NCBI GenBank assembly: GCA_029747015.1
Contig: JAKOGI010002423.1
Coordinates: 1 to 64,000, forward strand
Direction of reading: 5' to 3'
From: Carnegiea gigantea
Lineage: Eukaryota > Streptophyta > Magnoliopsida > Caryophyllales > Cactaceae
Length of the DNA: 64,000 nucleotides
The position numbers were made by a program, and so were the translations under genes. Numbering within the stretch: the stretch's first letter is position 1; each line of letters starts with the position of its first letter. Shown here piece by piece: positions 1 through 11,689 of the stretch. Below the pieces are notes generated by a model, which was not told the origin of the DNA, did not search any database, and worked only from the letters and a program-made list of their open reading frames with translations.

Positions 1-236
1 TATATATATGTATATATATATGTACATATATATATATATATATATCTAGGCATATACGTATATATATGTACGTACATATACATATACACATATATATATA
101 CATATATATATATATATTTATATATGTGTGCGTGTATTTGTGTACGTATATATGTGTATATATATGTATATATATATGTGTGTGTGTATATATATATATA
201 TATGTATATATATATACATTCATAATCGATATTCGG

Positions 237-271
<35 letters not shown>

Positions 272-332
272 ATTTATATAGGTATTATTTGTGTGCATGT
301 ATATATATAAATAATATATATATATTTATATA

Positions 333-367
<35 letters not shown>

Positions 368-394
368 ATATATTATACATAGACCATATATACC

Positions 395-429
<35 letters not shown>

Positions 430-458
430 ATATATATATATGTCTATATATATACTAT

Positions 459-510
<52 letters not shown>

Positions 511-583
511 TCACCCACACACACATAGTATATTATATATATATCTTCTATATATGTATATATATATATGTAGTTGTTTTAAA
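1..583. repeat. (TA)n-rich microsatellite with TG/CA interruptions
   Basis: Nearly pure alternating TA with short (GT)n, TATG and TACA interruptions. The apparent reading frames here are only Tyr/Ile/Val/Cys repeats from the dinucleotide pattern and are not genes. Confidence 0.97.
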
Positions 584-599
584 GGGGGGGGGGGGGGGG
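584..599. repeat. G16 homopolymer
   Basis: An uninterrupted run of 16 G follows the microsatellite directly, then an A run. Such a junction is prone to assembly or length error. It also marks the left limit of the recognisable LTR sequence to the right. Confidence 0.9.
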
Positions 600-601
600 A
601 A

Positions 602-2497
602 AAAACCCTTGACCAATGTATACTTTTTATAAAAAGTGTGATGATGAGGAACTGATCAAATAAGGCTTGGAGACCCCTAGATATTGAAAATGAAGGGCGT
701 TAAAATGTGCCTGCATCCCTTAACTCACACATCGAATCCCGAAAATGACGACCAAAGGCCAAAAGAACTCAAAAGCCCAAATAGGTCCAAATTGATGGTG
801 TTTGGTGTTTGGTTGGGATTTATTTGCATTTTCGCCCTACTGTGGGGTGTATAAGATTATTAAGGCTAGTTATTAATATTCTTTATTGAATAATTTTTCT
901 AATGATAAATTATGCATTAAAATATGATCTGCCATGGAAAAGATATAAGTGGATTGCTAAAACATGCAGTAAAAATAATACCTGTTTACCATTTTGCTTA
1001 TATGTTTATCTCCACTCATCTAAAAATTATGAAATTAGTGTTATTAAAAAATATATTCAATAACCTTTAAGGAAAAAAATAATCACTCAAAATGAACTCT
1101 AGATAAGAAAGTTACAGGCAAAACACATTGCGTTCTCTACAACCTAGCCTAGCCCATACTGTGGGTACCCAAAAAAAAAAAAAAAAAAACCAACGAATTT
1201 CTGGCCTGAGCTAGCCCGAAACTAAGCAGGGTACTTATCAATAGGAAGGAACTCGATCAGATTCTTGGTGTGTTTCTCCACTTCTAAAATAGGCGTTAGT
1301 TATTATTATTTTATTTAGATAGGTGCGTTCATTTAGATTAAGCTCACTAAGATTTGGATCAGGTCTCCTTTCTCTAAATCAACATATATTATCACTTTAA
1401 GCAGTATACAGGGGGACTACCCTCTAGGGTTAGACAAAGCAAAAATTGGAGAGGATACCAAAAAAATCCCAGAAAACTCTGAGAGAAGACTAATAAGTTT
1501 AGAGAGTCTAACCAAACCCTTCTCAAATCGTTCCTCAAAACTCTCTTAGGCACAAGTTAAGGCTTGGTATTCTCATTTTCGGGGCTCTTTAAGTCAGCCA
1601 AACAGGTAACCTAGGTGCACTAATCTGTGAAACCTATCTTCCCTTTTTCCTTTCTTTCTTTCTTTTGGCTAGTTTTATTTAGCAGTAAAGATGTAATCTT
1701 TAATTAGTTTAGTTCCTACCCACAATAGCTATTTAGATTGTTTCTTTGAATGTCTTCAGACTTATATTGTGCTTCTAATTTTTATCCTTTGATTTGTTTG
1801 ATACTAATATGCTGCATGCTTACTATTTTTAAGTGCAATTAGATTTTAATTTGCCATTTTGTTTAGTAGAGGTTGTTAGTGCCAATGGCGATATCGTGAT
1901 GCATTCCATCTTGATATCAGTCCTTTGCCCCCGAGTCTACATATTTTGGTCGATTCTATAGAATTAGACAGTCCCCACTTTAGGGATCACTCGGAGGCTT
2001 TCCAAAACCTTTTAAAATGAACCTTTTTGTCCATGTTAGTGTTCCTTTTGGTTTATGGCTTGTTTTAGAAAATAGAGTTGGTTTGTAAGTTTTCCTAAAA
2101 ACTTTTTGGCGACTCTTTTAATTAAATTTGTTGTTTTTTGTTTCCTATTAAATATTTTCAAATTTGGCAGCTTAGTAGTCCCAGCTATAGCTGTGTTTGA
2201 GTCAGAAACCTGAGCCCAGCTGGATTCTTAGACTGGTACTACAGTCTAGTCTCTTGGCTCAACCAAAAAGACTATAGGGGAGCCGAGCCTAAAAATTGGG
2301 CTCAACAACAGCCCAAGATCCCGATCAGAATCCTAGATCAGGGCTGCTGCCTAGCCTTCTGGTGAGACAGCCTCTTTTTGTTGCAGTCTGATGTGTCTTT
2401 TGTGGAAAATAAAAAATAAAATCTAGATATATACCTAGTAATGGGTTAGACCATTCATTGGGGACTGCAATCAGGGTTCTGAATTGTGGTCCTTAAA
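602..2497 (+). mobile_element. 5' LTR of a Tat/Ogre-like Ty3 element (+ strand)
   Basis: This stretch has no gene but is collinear with the reverse complement of the LTR at 18932-20829. Shared blocks in the same order include the 'cataagattatta' region, the 'ccattttgctnatat' region, the 'gaaattagtgttatta / ggaaaaaaataatcactcaaaatg' region split over short blocks, and the LTR end before 'gtggcaactcc'. The length, about 1.9 kb, matches the 1898-bp copy. The left edge is set by eye at the end of the G run; the right edge is set by the PBS. Divergence is clearly visible, so this is an older copy of the same family. Confidence 0.7.
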
Positions 2498-2517
2498 GTG
2501 GCAACTCCATTGGGGAC
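2498..2517 (+). promoter_or_regulatory. Primer binding site of the + strand Tat-like element
   Basis: The sequence gtggcaactccattggggac lies immediately after the LTR end. The PBS of Ogre/Tat elements has this 'GGCGACTCC..TGGGGA' type, which is generally assigned to tRNA-Arg. The equivalent site on the minus-strand copy is at 18912-18931. Confidence 0.65.
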
Positions 2518-2704
2518 ATTTTCTTTAAGAGGTGCAAGATTTAAAAATCAATTCAGGAAATTATTTTAATTACACTTACCTAAGACATTCTTGCATTATA
2601 GGTGCTTCCTTAATAGGACTAAGAGCACCTCTAGGTTAAACGATGCTATTATCTAGTCCGTAAAATAGTTGGTCACTCGGTATGTCTATTAGAATTTCCA
2701 CCGC
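2518..2704 (+). mobile_element. Start of internal leader of the + strand Tat-like element
   Basis: Non-coding leader between the PBS and the insertion point of the minus-strand element. It resumes at 20830 on the other side of that insertion. No ORF is seen. Confidence 0.55.
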
Positions 2705-2709
2705 ACAGG
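2705..2709. repeat. Target site duplication, left copy (ACAGG)
   Basis: ACAGG stands directly before the LTR terminus TGTAAGG at 2710. The identical ACAGG follows the other LTR at 20830-20834. A 5-bp duplication is the length expected for Ty3 integrases. Confidence 0.85.
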
Positions 2710-3276
2710 TGTAAGGATCCACCTCCCCAGGGGGCAATCCCCCATAAATAGCTAAGACTCGTTGCTAGGTACTTTTATATCTTTAATAGAAATCAAATTT
2801 AATTTTTATTATCTTTTTTTTAAAGAGAAATTAGCAAGGCAAAGCTAGTGTTATCGAAAGACTAGGAATAGGCCTTGGGCCTGACCAAAGAACCGGCTCA
2901 GGTTCCTTGGGCAGGACTAGGTCCAGTCCTGTATGATTTAGCCCTAGTAGCCTTTTTGGCCTGACCCAGAATCTAGGTGTGGGTCTGATCTCCTGGGTTA
3001 AATTTGACCCCTTGATTTAGGTTCAGGCAGATTCAACTAGCTTGGTCCGAACCTATTTTCCCAAGTCCAGCAATGCAGGAATAAATACCAAATGAAGCAG
3101 TAAGAAAACCGTTAATCTTCAACCAAATAGAGGCACTAGTGAGTTTTAGAAAAACTTACAAACTATGACACCTTTCGAAACAGATCATATCGACAGGGAC
3201 ACCGGAGGGACAAATTAAAGCTACTTCAAAATGATTTAAAAAAAGCCCTGAACAATCCCTAGTGTAAGGACCTATA

Positions 3277-6200
3277 TGTAACACCCCCAGCCCCTAGGGC
3301 CAGATGCGTTACGTTTTCTTAACTTTCTATTTAAATTTTGGGATGAAACAGACAGAGTTTTCCCTAAAAACTGACCGTTGCTAGGCTAAAAGCCTTACAA
3401 TAAGTCCCTGTGAATCAACAGAAGCATAAAAACATTTAAAAGAAGCTCAACAGCCACACGCCAGAGTTCATAACTTAATGAGCCACTCGCTTGGAGTACA
3501 CCAAACAGAATAGTTCATTAATATAGAAGAAATGAAAGATACAACTCAACGGTTCACACAACTGGAGTATTGGGATTTACATCCCAAAACATAGCTAATT
3601 TCGAGTAGAGACATCTAACCAATCAGATGGTTGGCTCACACGGTCATATAGAGCGACTCATAAACAATATGCATTATATGAACTAGAAAACTTAGTTTAC
3701 AATAATTACAAACTAGGAATACGTTATATTACATCGTCGACTCGTGAAACTACTTCTATATGGCACACATAACTCTTTTTCAACCAGGGTTAAACTTCAA
3801 CTCTACATAAGTGGCTTGACTTTCACCTATCACAAAGAAAACCTGGAAAAAGGGGAAAGAGTAGTGGGGTGAGCAACCACACGCTCAGTGAGTGTCCCCC
3901 AACCCCCTTAAAACCAAAACCGTTGCAGGCAGTAATATCTTTACTAGTCACATATCACGTATCTATACTTTACTATCATATTAGGTATTCATAAAATTCT
4001 TATGGAAACATTGCTAACCATAAACTTCACTTTAAGCACTCAAACACATTTCTAGGTCTCTAAATGACCAAACTTCTTTACTAACAGACAGTCAAACACT
4101 TAAACAAGTGACGAGGCTAAGCACAGAGACTTTCTTTTTTATAAACATAACTTCTTAGCTTTCTATTCGAACTATGCATGAAACCCTATTCACATGATGT
4201 GCACATAAGGTTATCTCTTTTTATAATCTTACTTTTCTTAGCATTTCATTCATATGATATGCATAAGACATACACATTTCAAGTCTCAATCAAATCTCAT
4301 TCATAGGGTATGCATGAAATATGCTCATAAGACTTTTTTTCATATTTGTATCTACTTAGCATCTCATTCATAAGTTATACTTAGAATATGCACATGTCAT
4401 ACACTGGAAGCTTTCTTTATTTTCACTGAAAACATTTCATTTAGCCTCTTGAGGCTCATAAAGACTCTTCTCTTAGCCTCTTGAGGCTCATATTCTTTTA
4501 AAAGAATCTCTTTCATCTTGGTCTCATAATGACCCTTAAAAACTTTCTTTCTGAAATACTTAAAAAGGCGAAATGCCGACTGCATTTCTTATTTAATAAG
4601 AAACTACTCTGGGCATAAGATCATCATAAAGTATTGGTTGGGAGAGATTTACACTCAATCTCAGTGAGATTAACTCACACTAAGCTCTTACTCCCGGATG
4701 GCAACTAACTTTGGACCTTAACCCTCGTCAGGGTCTCTAGGGATTACTCCCTAGGCTAGGGATTCCTCGTTCAAGCAGGTTCACTCCCATCTATTGTCCC
4801 TAAGCACTTATCTTAGCTATTTAAACTGGTCATAACGACTAATAAGTTTGCTGCCTCTCACAGCGAAAAGCTTTATCATGTAACTCATGCCCTTGTAAAA
4901 CTCTTTAAGGATTCCCTTGTTCAAGCAAGTTCAATCCCAAAACTGTATTCATTTAGTTAAAATATGCCATCATGCACTAATATTTATGGCTATTGTCATT
5001 TCAAAACATGAAATCCTTCTTTGAAAAACTCAGCCTTATGCACATAATGTAACTTGAGGGCATGGAAGGGAAGGGGGTCCACATGTATCACATTCAAGTA
5101 CTTTATAATCAATTCAACATAATGAGCTACACATTGTCTCGTAATCCACATGATTACGGTTAATTCACAACCCAGACTCCCTCTTCACAAGTACTGTACC
5201 ACAAGAACCTCGAATCACTTATAGTTCTACCTCAAACCATCCAACCACCATCTCAGTTTTTCAATTCAATAATCATAACATATTATCATACAAGCTTATA
5301 AAAATATGGGTAATGGGGTTTATGCACTTACCTGGGCAAGCAGCATCATTCAGTAGTGCATTATAGCATATATAAACACATATACAAATATATCTATATC
5401 GTATCAACTTGAAATAGGCACTTAATGAGCCGTATTAAACTAACAAGGCATGGAACTCGATTACATTCATGACTTATGTTTAGGAATTAAGCATATCATA
5501 CCAATGTCATCTTGAAGGTATAACTAACTAACTATACATGCCACTTTCAAGCGTAACTAAGCCATTGAAGCATGATGCAATTCAAGGCGTTCATTTATTA
5601 TATCGAAAGCCTAATTAAGCCATATAAATGTAATACAATTCTAGACGTTCATCTATTACATCGAAGTTATCATTCGAATCTAAATAAGTCATTTAAGCAT
5701 AAGTCCTTTCAAGGTGTTCATTTCTTTTCAAAGCTATTAATCGAGCATGAATTAACTAAGTGTACATAGGTCGATTTTAGGCATTTATAGTTTATTACGA
5801 AGTCATTGAAAGAACATGATTCAGCTAAGCATACATATAACAATTCTAAGCTTTTAAAGTTTACTTCGAAGTTATTAAATGATCATGGGTCGTTTATGGT
5901 TTACTTCAAACTTAATAAACGAATATGAATTAACTAAACGTACATTTGTTGTTTCTAAGCATTTATAATCCACTTCGAAGTTAGTTTTCAGGCATAAATA
6001 ACTGAATAGGTTCCAATCAAAGCTAAACATGCATAATTCACTTCGAATTAAATCTTCAGGCATGAATTAACCGAATAGATTCAAATCAAAACTAAACAGG
6101 CATAATTAACTTCGAATTAAATCTTCCAGTGTGAATTAACTAAATTTACTTGAATCGATTCTAAGCCACTTTTGAGTATTAATCAACTAAACTAACATAT

Positions 6201-7265
6201 ATCGATTCGAAGTCACTTTCGGGCATAAACTAGCTAAACTTAACATGCTTCGCAACTTAAAACTTAAAACGATTTTGAAACTACTAATACTTAGGAGGCG
6301 AGAAACACCCACCTCGATTCCATGCTAGAGGACCCGTTCTAAGGGCTTCGGCTCAACTTTGAGGGTCGGAAAACCTCAATCCTCGATCCAATCAGTCCCA
6401 ATGCACGCTCAGTTGATGTGATTGAAACCCTAGCCCGACACAGACCCAAATAAGTATGCCCAGACCCGATCTGCCGCTCTTTGTGGTGGCCTCGGCCTGC
6501 TGTGGCGGTCGTCGAAATCATGCCTGCCGGAGACCCTAGTCATCGACCTCCACCATCGTCGACGCCCTCTCTCAGTTCGTCCCGTCAGTCGCTCTCAGCC
6601 TCTGTCGCTCTCTCTCTTCTCCAATCGGCCGAGTTTGATCTCGACATCCAACGGGCGGATGGTGGTCAGCATGGTGCCACCATTGCCGTCGACCAGCCAG
6701 CCCCTGCTCTATCTCGCTCTCTCTTTGTGCGTTGGTTTGCCCGGGGAGGGAATCGTGATGCCTAGAGAAGAAGAGCCCCCCTTTTTTCGTGTCTTCCCCA
6801 GAGAAGTAAGGGGCTTCGGCCCCTTATAACCCCTCTCTTTTTTTTTTTTTGTTTCTTTTGGTCCATAGCTCAATCAACTAAAATCGCCAATCCAATCTCA
6901 CAACTCCTATTCTAAACCCAATTGTTACTACAATTGCTCATCGATCATTCATTCCCAAGTACGTCAAGGTTCGATTTTAATAAACTTCAAAACTAATTCT
7001 AATGTTAACAGCCTAATCGCATTCGGAAAACGACTAAATAAATCGAATAATGACTAAATTAAACTATCGATATAATACAAAGGCACAAATAGCACAAATT
7101 AACTTTGAAATCAATAATAGCAATAATAATCCCTTTTTAATAAAATTATAGCTCCCAATAGCACATTGATAATCATTTAACTTATATAGTTACTAAAAAT
7201 ATGATTTTATAATGTAAAAAGGTAATACAGTTAGCTTAACGAAAGCACAGAATGCGGGTCTTACA
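3277..7265 (-). mobile_element. Large solo LTR (about 4 kb) inserted in the Tat 3' LTR
   Basis: The insert begins TGTAACACCCCC and ends GCGGGTCTTACA, that is, with TG..CA termini. The flanks are CTATA (3272-3276) and TTATC (7266-7270). The unoccupied homologous site in the other LTR reads CTATC, so each duplication copy has changed by one base. No PBS, gag or pol is present, so this is a solo LTR left by LTR-LTR recombination. On the minus strand it begins TGTAAGACCCG, close to the TGTAAGGCCCG start at 61278, suggesting one family. A TATA-like ttataagg on the minus strand at about 6825 would be the U3 promoter. The GC-rich block 6340-6830 fits the R/U5 leader. The short ORFs within it are not credible genes. 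Confidence 0.8.
5440..6240. repeat. Degenerate tandem repeats inside the solo LTR
   Basis: Recurring blocks around 'acttcgaa(g/t)taa', 'ggcataaattaactaaa' and 'gattc(g/t)aa' recur at about 50-70 bp. The clearest copies are around 5970-6180, where two successive units share more than 50 positions. Copies are much decayed to either side. Confidence 0.6.
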
Positions 7266-8577
7266 TTATCCTAACTCCTTGGTTTGAAACCAAGTTTAGA
7301 ATTTAAGGGCGAAGGTACGTTATGTGGATTGCATCCCATCAATGCCCGTTATCACTGGCAAACTCTACTAATCAATATGCAAAATTAAAACTTAATCATA
7401 TAAATCCATGTAACCAATTAGAATCATTCACATAATCACCTAAAAGGTGCAAACTTTAGTCCAATACAAACAAACGTAAATAAGTTACAGTGGACAGAGA
7501 ACTATCTAAAGATTACATCTTTGGTAATTTAGCATCAAAAATCATAAAAAAGGAAAATAGTAGAAGACTAGAGAAAGATAGAGTTTTTGCCCTCAGGATA
7601 ACCCACCTGATTTACCTCCAGCAGAGTGACCCCTTTTTAATGGTTAACACAATTCTCTACCTTTAATGTGTGTAGTATTGCTCTGCTCAATTTTAGTGCT
7701 CTTCTATCTTCAATATTTTGATGTGTTTTGACGCCTCTAACTGGTTTGATGTTGATTAATTAGTGCCAATTTTCTGATGCTAAATTGATGCCTTCTTATG
7801 AATTCATGCCCCTAACCCCTAGGGGTAACCCCCGATTTATAGTCGTTGAGGGGATAATCCAAATCAATTTAGAGAAAGGAGACCTAATCCTAGTTTCATT
7901 AATGTTAATCTAAATAGGTACACTAATTCAGCTAAGATTTTGACTAATTAGTCTCGGCAAACTAATTAAACTAGAATTCTAGTTAATTAGTCCTATTTAG
8001 GCAGAACCGAACTTGGAGAAAGGGAGCCCGGTCAGGTTTGCATCTAGAGGACCCGACCCGATTCTTAGAAGCAGGAACTTGCCCAGATTCCTGGGCTGGG
8101 CTGCAGGCAATCCAATTTATTTTAGCCATCATTTCATATCCGACTCCATTTTATGTGATTCTTTTTTTTTCCTTGAAAGCTTATTAAGTCTATTATATTA
8201 AAATAATTTCATAATTTTTGGATAAGTGTGGAACAAATATAAGCAAAATGGTGAACAATTGTCATTTTCAGCACAAGTCTAAATATTCGACTTATATCTT
8301 CTCCATTGCTTACCAGACTTTGGTGCATAATATGTCATTAAAAGTTTATTTAATTAAGAATATTGATACCTAAACTTGATAATCTTATATTCTCTGGAGT
8401 GGATCTCAATTTAATGCCGAACACTATCAATTTGGACCTATTTATGCTTTTTAGGCTCTATTAACCTTTTGGATTCGAATTCAAGGATTACTCTACTTAG
8501 GTCCCAAGTACATAAGTTGAGGTATAACTTTCGCCGCTGGGTTTATTAAAATAGAATGCTATTTTTAGGCGTCTATA

Positions 8578-8595
8578 GTTAGCTCCAATTTGGCT
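8578..8595 (-). promoter_or_regulatory. Polypurine-tract region next to the Tat 3' LTR
   Basis: On the minus strand the bases agccaaattggagctaac directly precede the LTR start. Tat/Ogre elements typically have an 'AAATTGG(A/G)GCT' type tract at this spot. This supports the minus orientation. Confidence 0.5.
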
Positions 8596-8761
8596 GAGTC
8601 TGAGTAAGGTAAAGGCCAAAGTAATGGTCTTTACTTGTAGTTCCCTGTTTGGCTATGATGATGTAGGATCCAAGCCTGCCCACTGAGGGTCTTGAAACTT
8701 GGCACCTATCTACTTCTGCTATGATACTACCTGATGCCTTTTATCCTTGACTTGGTGAATT

Positions 8762-9215
8762 AGTAAACTTCCTTGTCGTTGGAGTAGTTGACCTTCTTGC
8801 TGGTGAGGCGAACTTATCTTCCTAGATCGTTGCAGTAGCGGACCTTCATGCGGGTCAGGGGAATTTATCTTCTTGCATCTCTGTAGCGGACCTTCTTGCT
8901 GGTCAGGCAAACTTATCTTCTTGTATTGCTAGAGCAGCTCTTCTTGCTGGTGAGGTGAACTTATTTTCCTGTATCACTAGAGTAGTGGACCTTTTTGTTA
9001 GTCAGGCGAACTTATCTTCCTATATCACTGAAGCAATGGACCTTCGTGTTGGTCAGACAAACTTATCTTCCTGCATTGTTGGAGCAACGGACTTTCTTGC
9101 TGATCTGGCAAACTTGTCTTCCTGTATCACTGGAGTAGCAGAGCTTCTTGCTATTCAGGTGAACTTATCTCCCTATATTACTGGAGCAACAGACCTCTTT
9201 ACTAGTCAAACAAAT
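8762..9215. repeat. 51-bp minisatellite, about nine copies
   Basis: A unit built around 'ggaccttcttgctggtcaggcaaacttatcttcctgtatcac..' (split over blocks) recurs. The 'aacttatctt' block starts at 8811, 8862, 8910, 8958, 9009, 9060, 9111 and 9162. Spacing is 51 bp with two 48-bp steps, always a multiple of three, so both strands stay open and give 16-17-residue repeat ORFs. It lies 0.2-0.6 kb from the 3' LTR, where Tat/Ogre elements often carry tandem repeats. Confidence 0.92.
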
Positions 9216-10805
9216 TGTGAAATGTATCGTTATATCGGGGCTATTAATTTTACCTTTTGACTTTGATGAATATTTCGAAGCACTTTCATAAGTCTTCCTT
9301 TCTTGTATGCTTTAAATGCTCATGGATGTCGATTATCCCCTAGATTCTCTTCCTTAAATATTTTGAAATACTTTTATAAATATTTCATTCTTTCCTCTTA
9401 AAATTGCATGCTTTGCCTTGGATGCTCATGTATGTAGAATATCCCTCAGATTCATTTGGCTTTAGCTTATTCCTCTCTTGTAATTTTCAAGAGAAATACA
9501 AGCATGTGATGGCGGGGAACCCAGCCCGGTTCCTTGACCACTTTTTCTATTTTTATTTTCTTTTACTTGTTTGCATGCTTGTGTTCTTTTGATGCTTGTG
9601 AACTTCCATGGACATAGAGATCTTGGTCGTGTCCTATTAGCTTGTCTTATCTACTTACTTTCTTCTTTTTGTTTGAGGGTTTAGCTCTTTGTAGAGAGAA
9701 CATGCTCATGTGAGGTGTGGTGAACCCAGTCGACTCCTTTCTTGGCCTTTTCTTCTTTATTTGCCTATAAATAGCCTGGCCTGTCGAGTGTTCAATCCAC
9801 TTCTAAATCCTATTTCTCTTCTCTCCTTCGTTTTCCTTTGCTTTCTCTTGCTTTCATTGCTTGTAAGTTCTTTCAGGTATAACTTTGAGAAGAGCTCATC
9901 CTCCTCATGAATCTCACCAAGAGAGGTTTGTGTAGGATTACCCTATTGAAAGAGAATGTACACCTATTGAGGCTTGGGGGGACGTTGATCTTCTTATTCA
10001 GATAAAAAGGATGGAGTGTCCTCTTTGGCTAGATTTTCTTGAACTTTGTTACATGATGAACTGAAGTTGGGCTGATGTCCTTTCTAGGATGCTTTCTTTG
10101 AGAACAAAGTCCTCAGTTTGACTGAGCCCGATTGAGGCGAGGGTTAAAGTGTAGATGTCTTCTAAGGCAGCTGTTGTTGCCATCTTGAGAACCATTGATG
10201 TTGATTCATAGCTAACCAGTGTTGTGTGCACTTCTTTTAGGGCCACTATGAAGGCTAATTGCACTCTTCTTCAATCCAAGGTTCCTAAGTTATCAAGGCG
10301 AAAGATGGTTTGATAAATAGGCTATAGACCTATGCATTGATGCAGGTGCACTTGCTAGCCCAAGTGAGACTATTTCAACGTGATAACTATACAAACTTGG
10401 TTGTGCTGACTATGTAGACATGATTGTGCTGACTATGCAGGCATGATTATGCTAACTATGAAGATATGTAACGACCTAACCTCGTATACATGCAAGTCTC
10501 ATATTAAGCATTAGATAAGGTCAGACCACGTATAAAAGATGACGGGTCAGGCAAAGTGATGTTTTGTGGTTTAGGATGAGAGGCGAAAAAGAGCTAGGTG
10601 ATTGTTGGTTAGGCTAGGTCATGGGTCTTACGCTACCCAGGATAGCAAATCTTTCTTTTTAAGGAAGGAGTATCCTTTAATTTTGTATTAAAGTGCTCTC
10701 GTCCTTAAGAAGGCTTCAATTTCTATTTATTGTAATAGAAGCCCTAGATGTATGAGAATAATAATAGTCAAAACAGCTTTTGCTAGTTTTAGTTGGAGTA
10801 GCCTT
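9216..10805 (-). mobile_element. Non-coding 3' internal region of the Tat-like element
   Basis: No conserved domain is seen. Two similar segments start around 9510 and 9715 ('gaacccag.cc..ttccttgacc' / 'gaacccagtcgactcctttc'), so there is a second, weak internal duplication. A TATA-like tataaatag occurs on + at 9768-9776, followed by a pyrimidine-rich stretch. A short piece at about 10466-10633 has LTR-like ends (tgtaacgacc, gggtcttacg) but no duplication. Confidence 0.45.
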
Positions 10806-11167
10806 TGACCACTGCCAGCAAGTGCACGAGTGTCGTAGTATAGATAAAATATCGTCCTCAAGGACGAAAGTAATCTATTGAGTCCTTTCCATCAGAAAAT
10901 GCTAAGCAATTACTTAATTGAGGAATTTTGATTTAACAACTTGTAATCAATTGATTCTAAATTCAATCAAGGAGAAATGCCTAGGGAGTTATTTAGTTAA
11001 GAAAGGTGTTGGATCAATGTGATTAACATGTGCTTTTCTCTAATTGGATAATTTCAAGGAATTGTAATTTATCTAGAATTTAGTCTATTCTTTCGAAATT
11101 GATCAAATTGCCTAAAGTAAGCAAAAATCATTCTTTTCAATTAATTTGTCTTAATCTAAGTTCAATT
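10806..11167 (-). mobile_element. Truncated 3' LTR of the Athila-like element
   Basis: About 360 bp match the LTR end at 13396-13755 in order ('gccagcaagtgcacg', 'tatagataaaatat', 'ttcaatcaaggagaaa', 'ttgtcttaatctaag'). Homology stops next to the protease remnant, so a deletion joined PR to the middle of the LTR. Confidence 0.85.
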
Positions 11168-11610
11168 AAAATCAGTAGAAATCCAATCAAAATCAGGAGG
11201 ATCTTGACAAGTCAAGATATCCTCCATGTCAATCTCGGGGAAAGGGGGAAATTCATCCAATAGAGAAAAATTATGAGAAACCACTTTCTTCTGTGTATGG
11301 CATAACATGGCATAGTATCCTTGTACTTCAAATGTTATACGCCACCTTCTTACATCAATATGGCAACCTGCGGCAACCATAAAGGGCCTACCTAGAATAA
11401 TTTAGGCATCATCGATCTTGACCATATCAACTATGATGAAGTCTTCTAATACCTAAATATCTCCTATTTTGACTGGCAAATCTTCCAATTTACCTATGGA
11501 TTGTGTTTCAGAATCATCTGTTAGCTGTAGTGAAAAGCGTGCGAGTTGTAATGGCCCTAAGTGAAGCTTATGAAACAAAGATTAAGGCATTAAACTGATG
11601 CTTGCACCTA
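11162..11610 (-). pseudogene. Athila-like protease remnant
   Basis: The minus strand reads a segment with 'VDMVKIDDA*IILGRPF' followed by 'MVAAGCHIDVRRWRITFEV'. This matches the Athila retropepsin region, in which a 'D-x-PIILGRPFLATA-x-IDV' stretch forms the second half of the domain. In-frame stops occur before IILGRPF and near 'VKIGDI'. Coding sequence ends just beyond, where the element is deleted into its 3' LTR. The protease would have processed the Gag-Pol polyprotein; this copy cannot. Confidence 0.65.
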
Positions 11611-11689
11611 TATTACATAGGGTTCTCTCAATTTCCACATTTCCCATGATACAGGGGATAGATAAGCTACTTGGGCTAGAAAGCTTAGG

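Larger units (their letters stand above)
2710..8577 (-). mobile_element. 3' LTR of the minus-strand Tat-like element, interrupted
   Basis: 2710-3271 and 7266-8577 together (about 1.88 kb) are collinear with 18932-20829 (1.9 kb). The break lies exactly where the uninterrupted copy reads 'ggcctatcctgactcc' (about 19495-19510). The + strand start TGTAAGG corresponds to the LTR 3' end in the element's orientation. The ORFs inside are short and not conserved between copies. Confidence 0.88.

Noticed and set aside
66..655. Several 60-73-residue ORFs at the left end
   Set aside because: They are translations of the TA/TG microsatellite and the G run and have no real composition.
4397..4585. 62-residue Lys-rich minus ORF
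   Set aside because: It lies inside the solo LTR and overlaps a short internal repeat (cctcttgaggctcat); no homologue recognised.
8955..9260. 101-residue repeat protein on +
   Set aside because: It is the minisatellite read in frame; no start context, no homologue recognised, and the opposite strand is open as well.
10466..10633. Tiny LTR-like unit (tgtaacgacc .. gggtcttacg)
   Set aside because: The ends resemble LTR termini, but length is only about 170 bp, no duplication is found, and the right end lacks CA.
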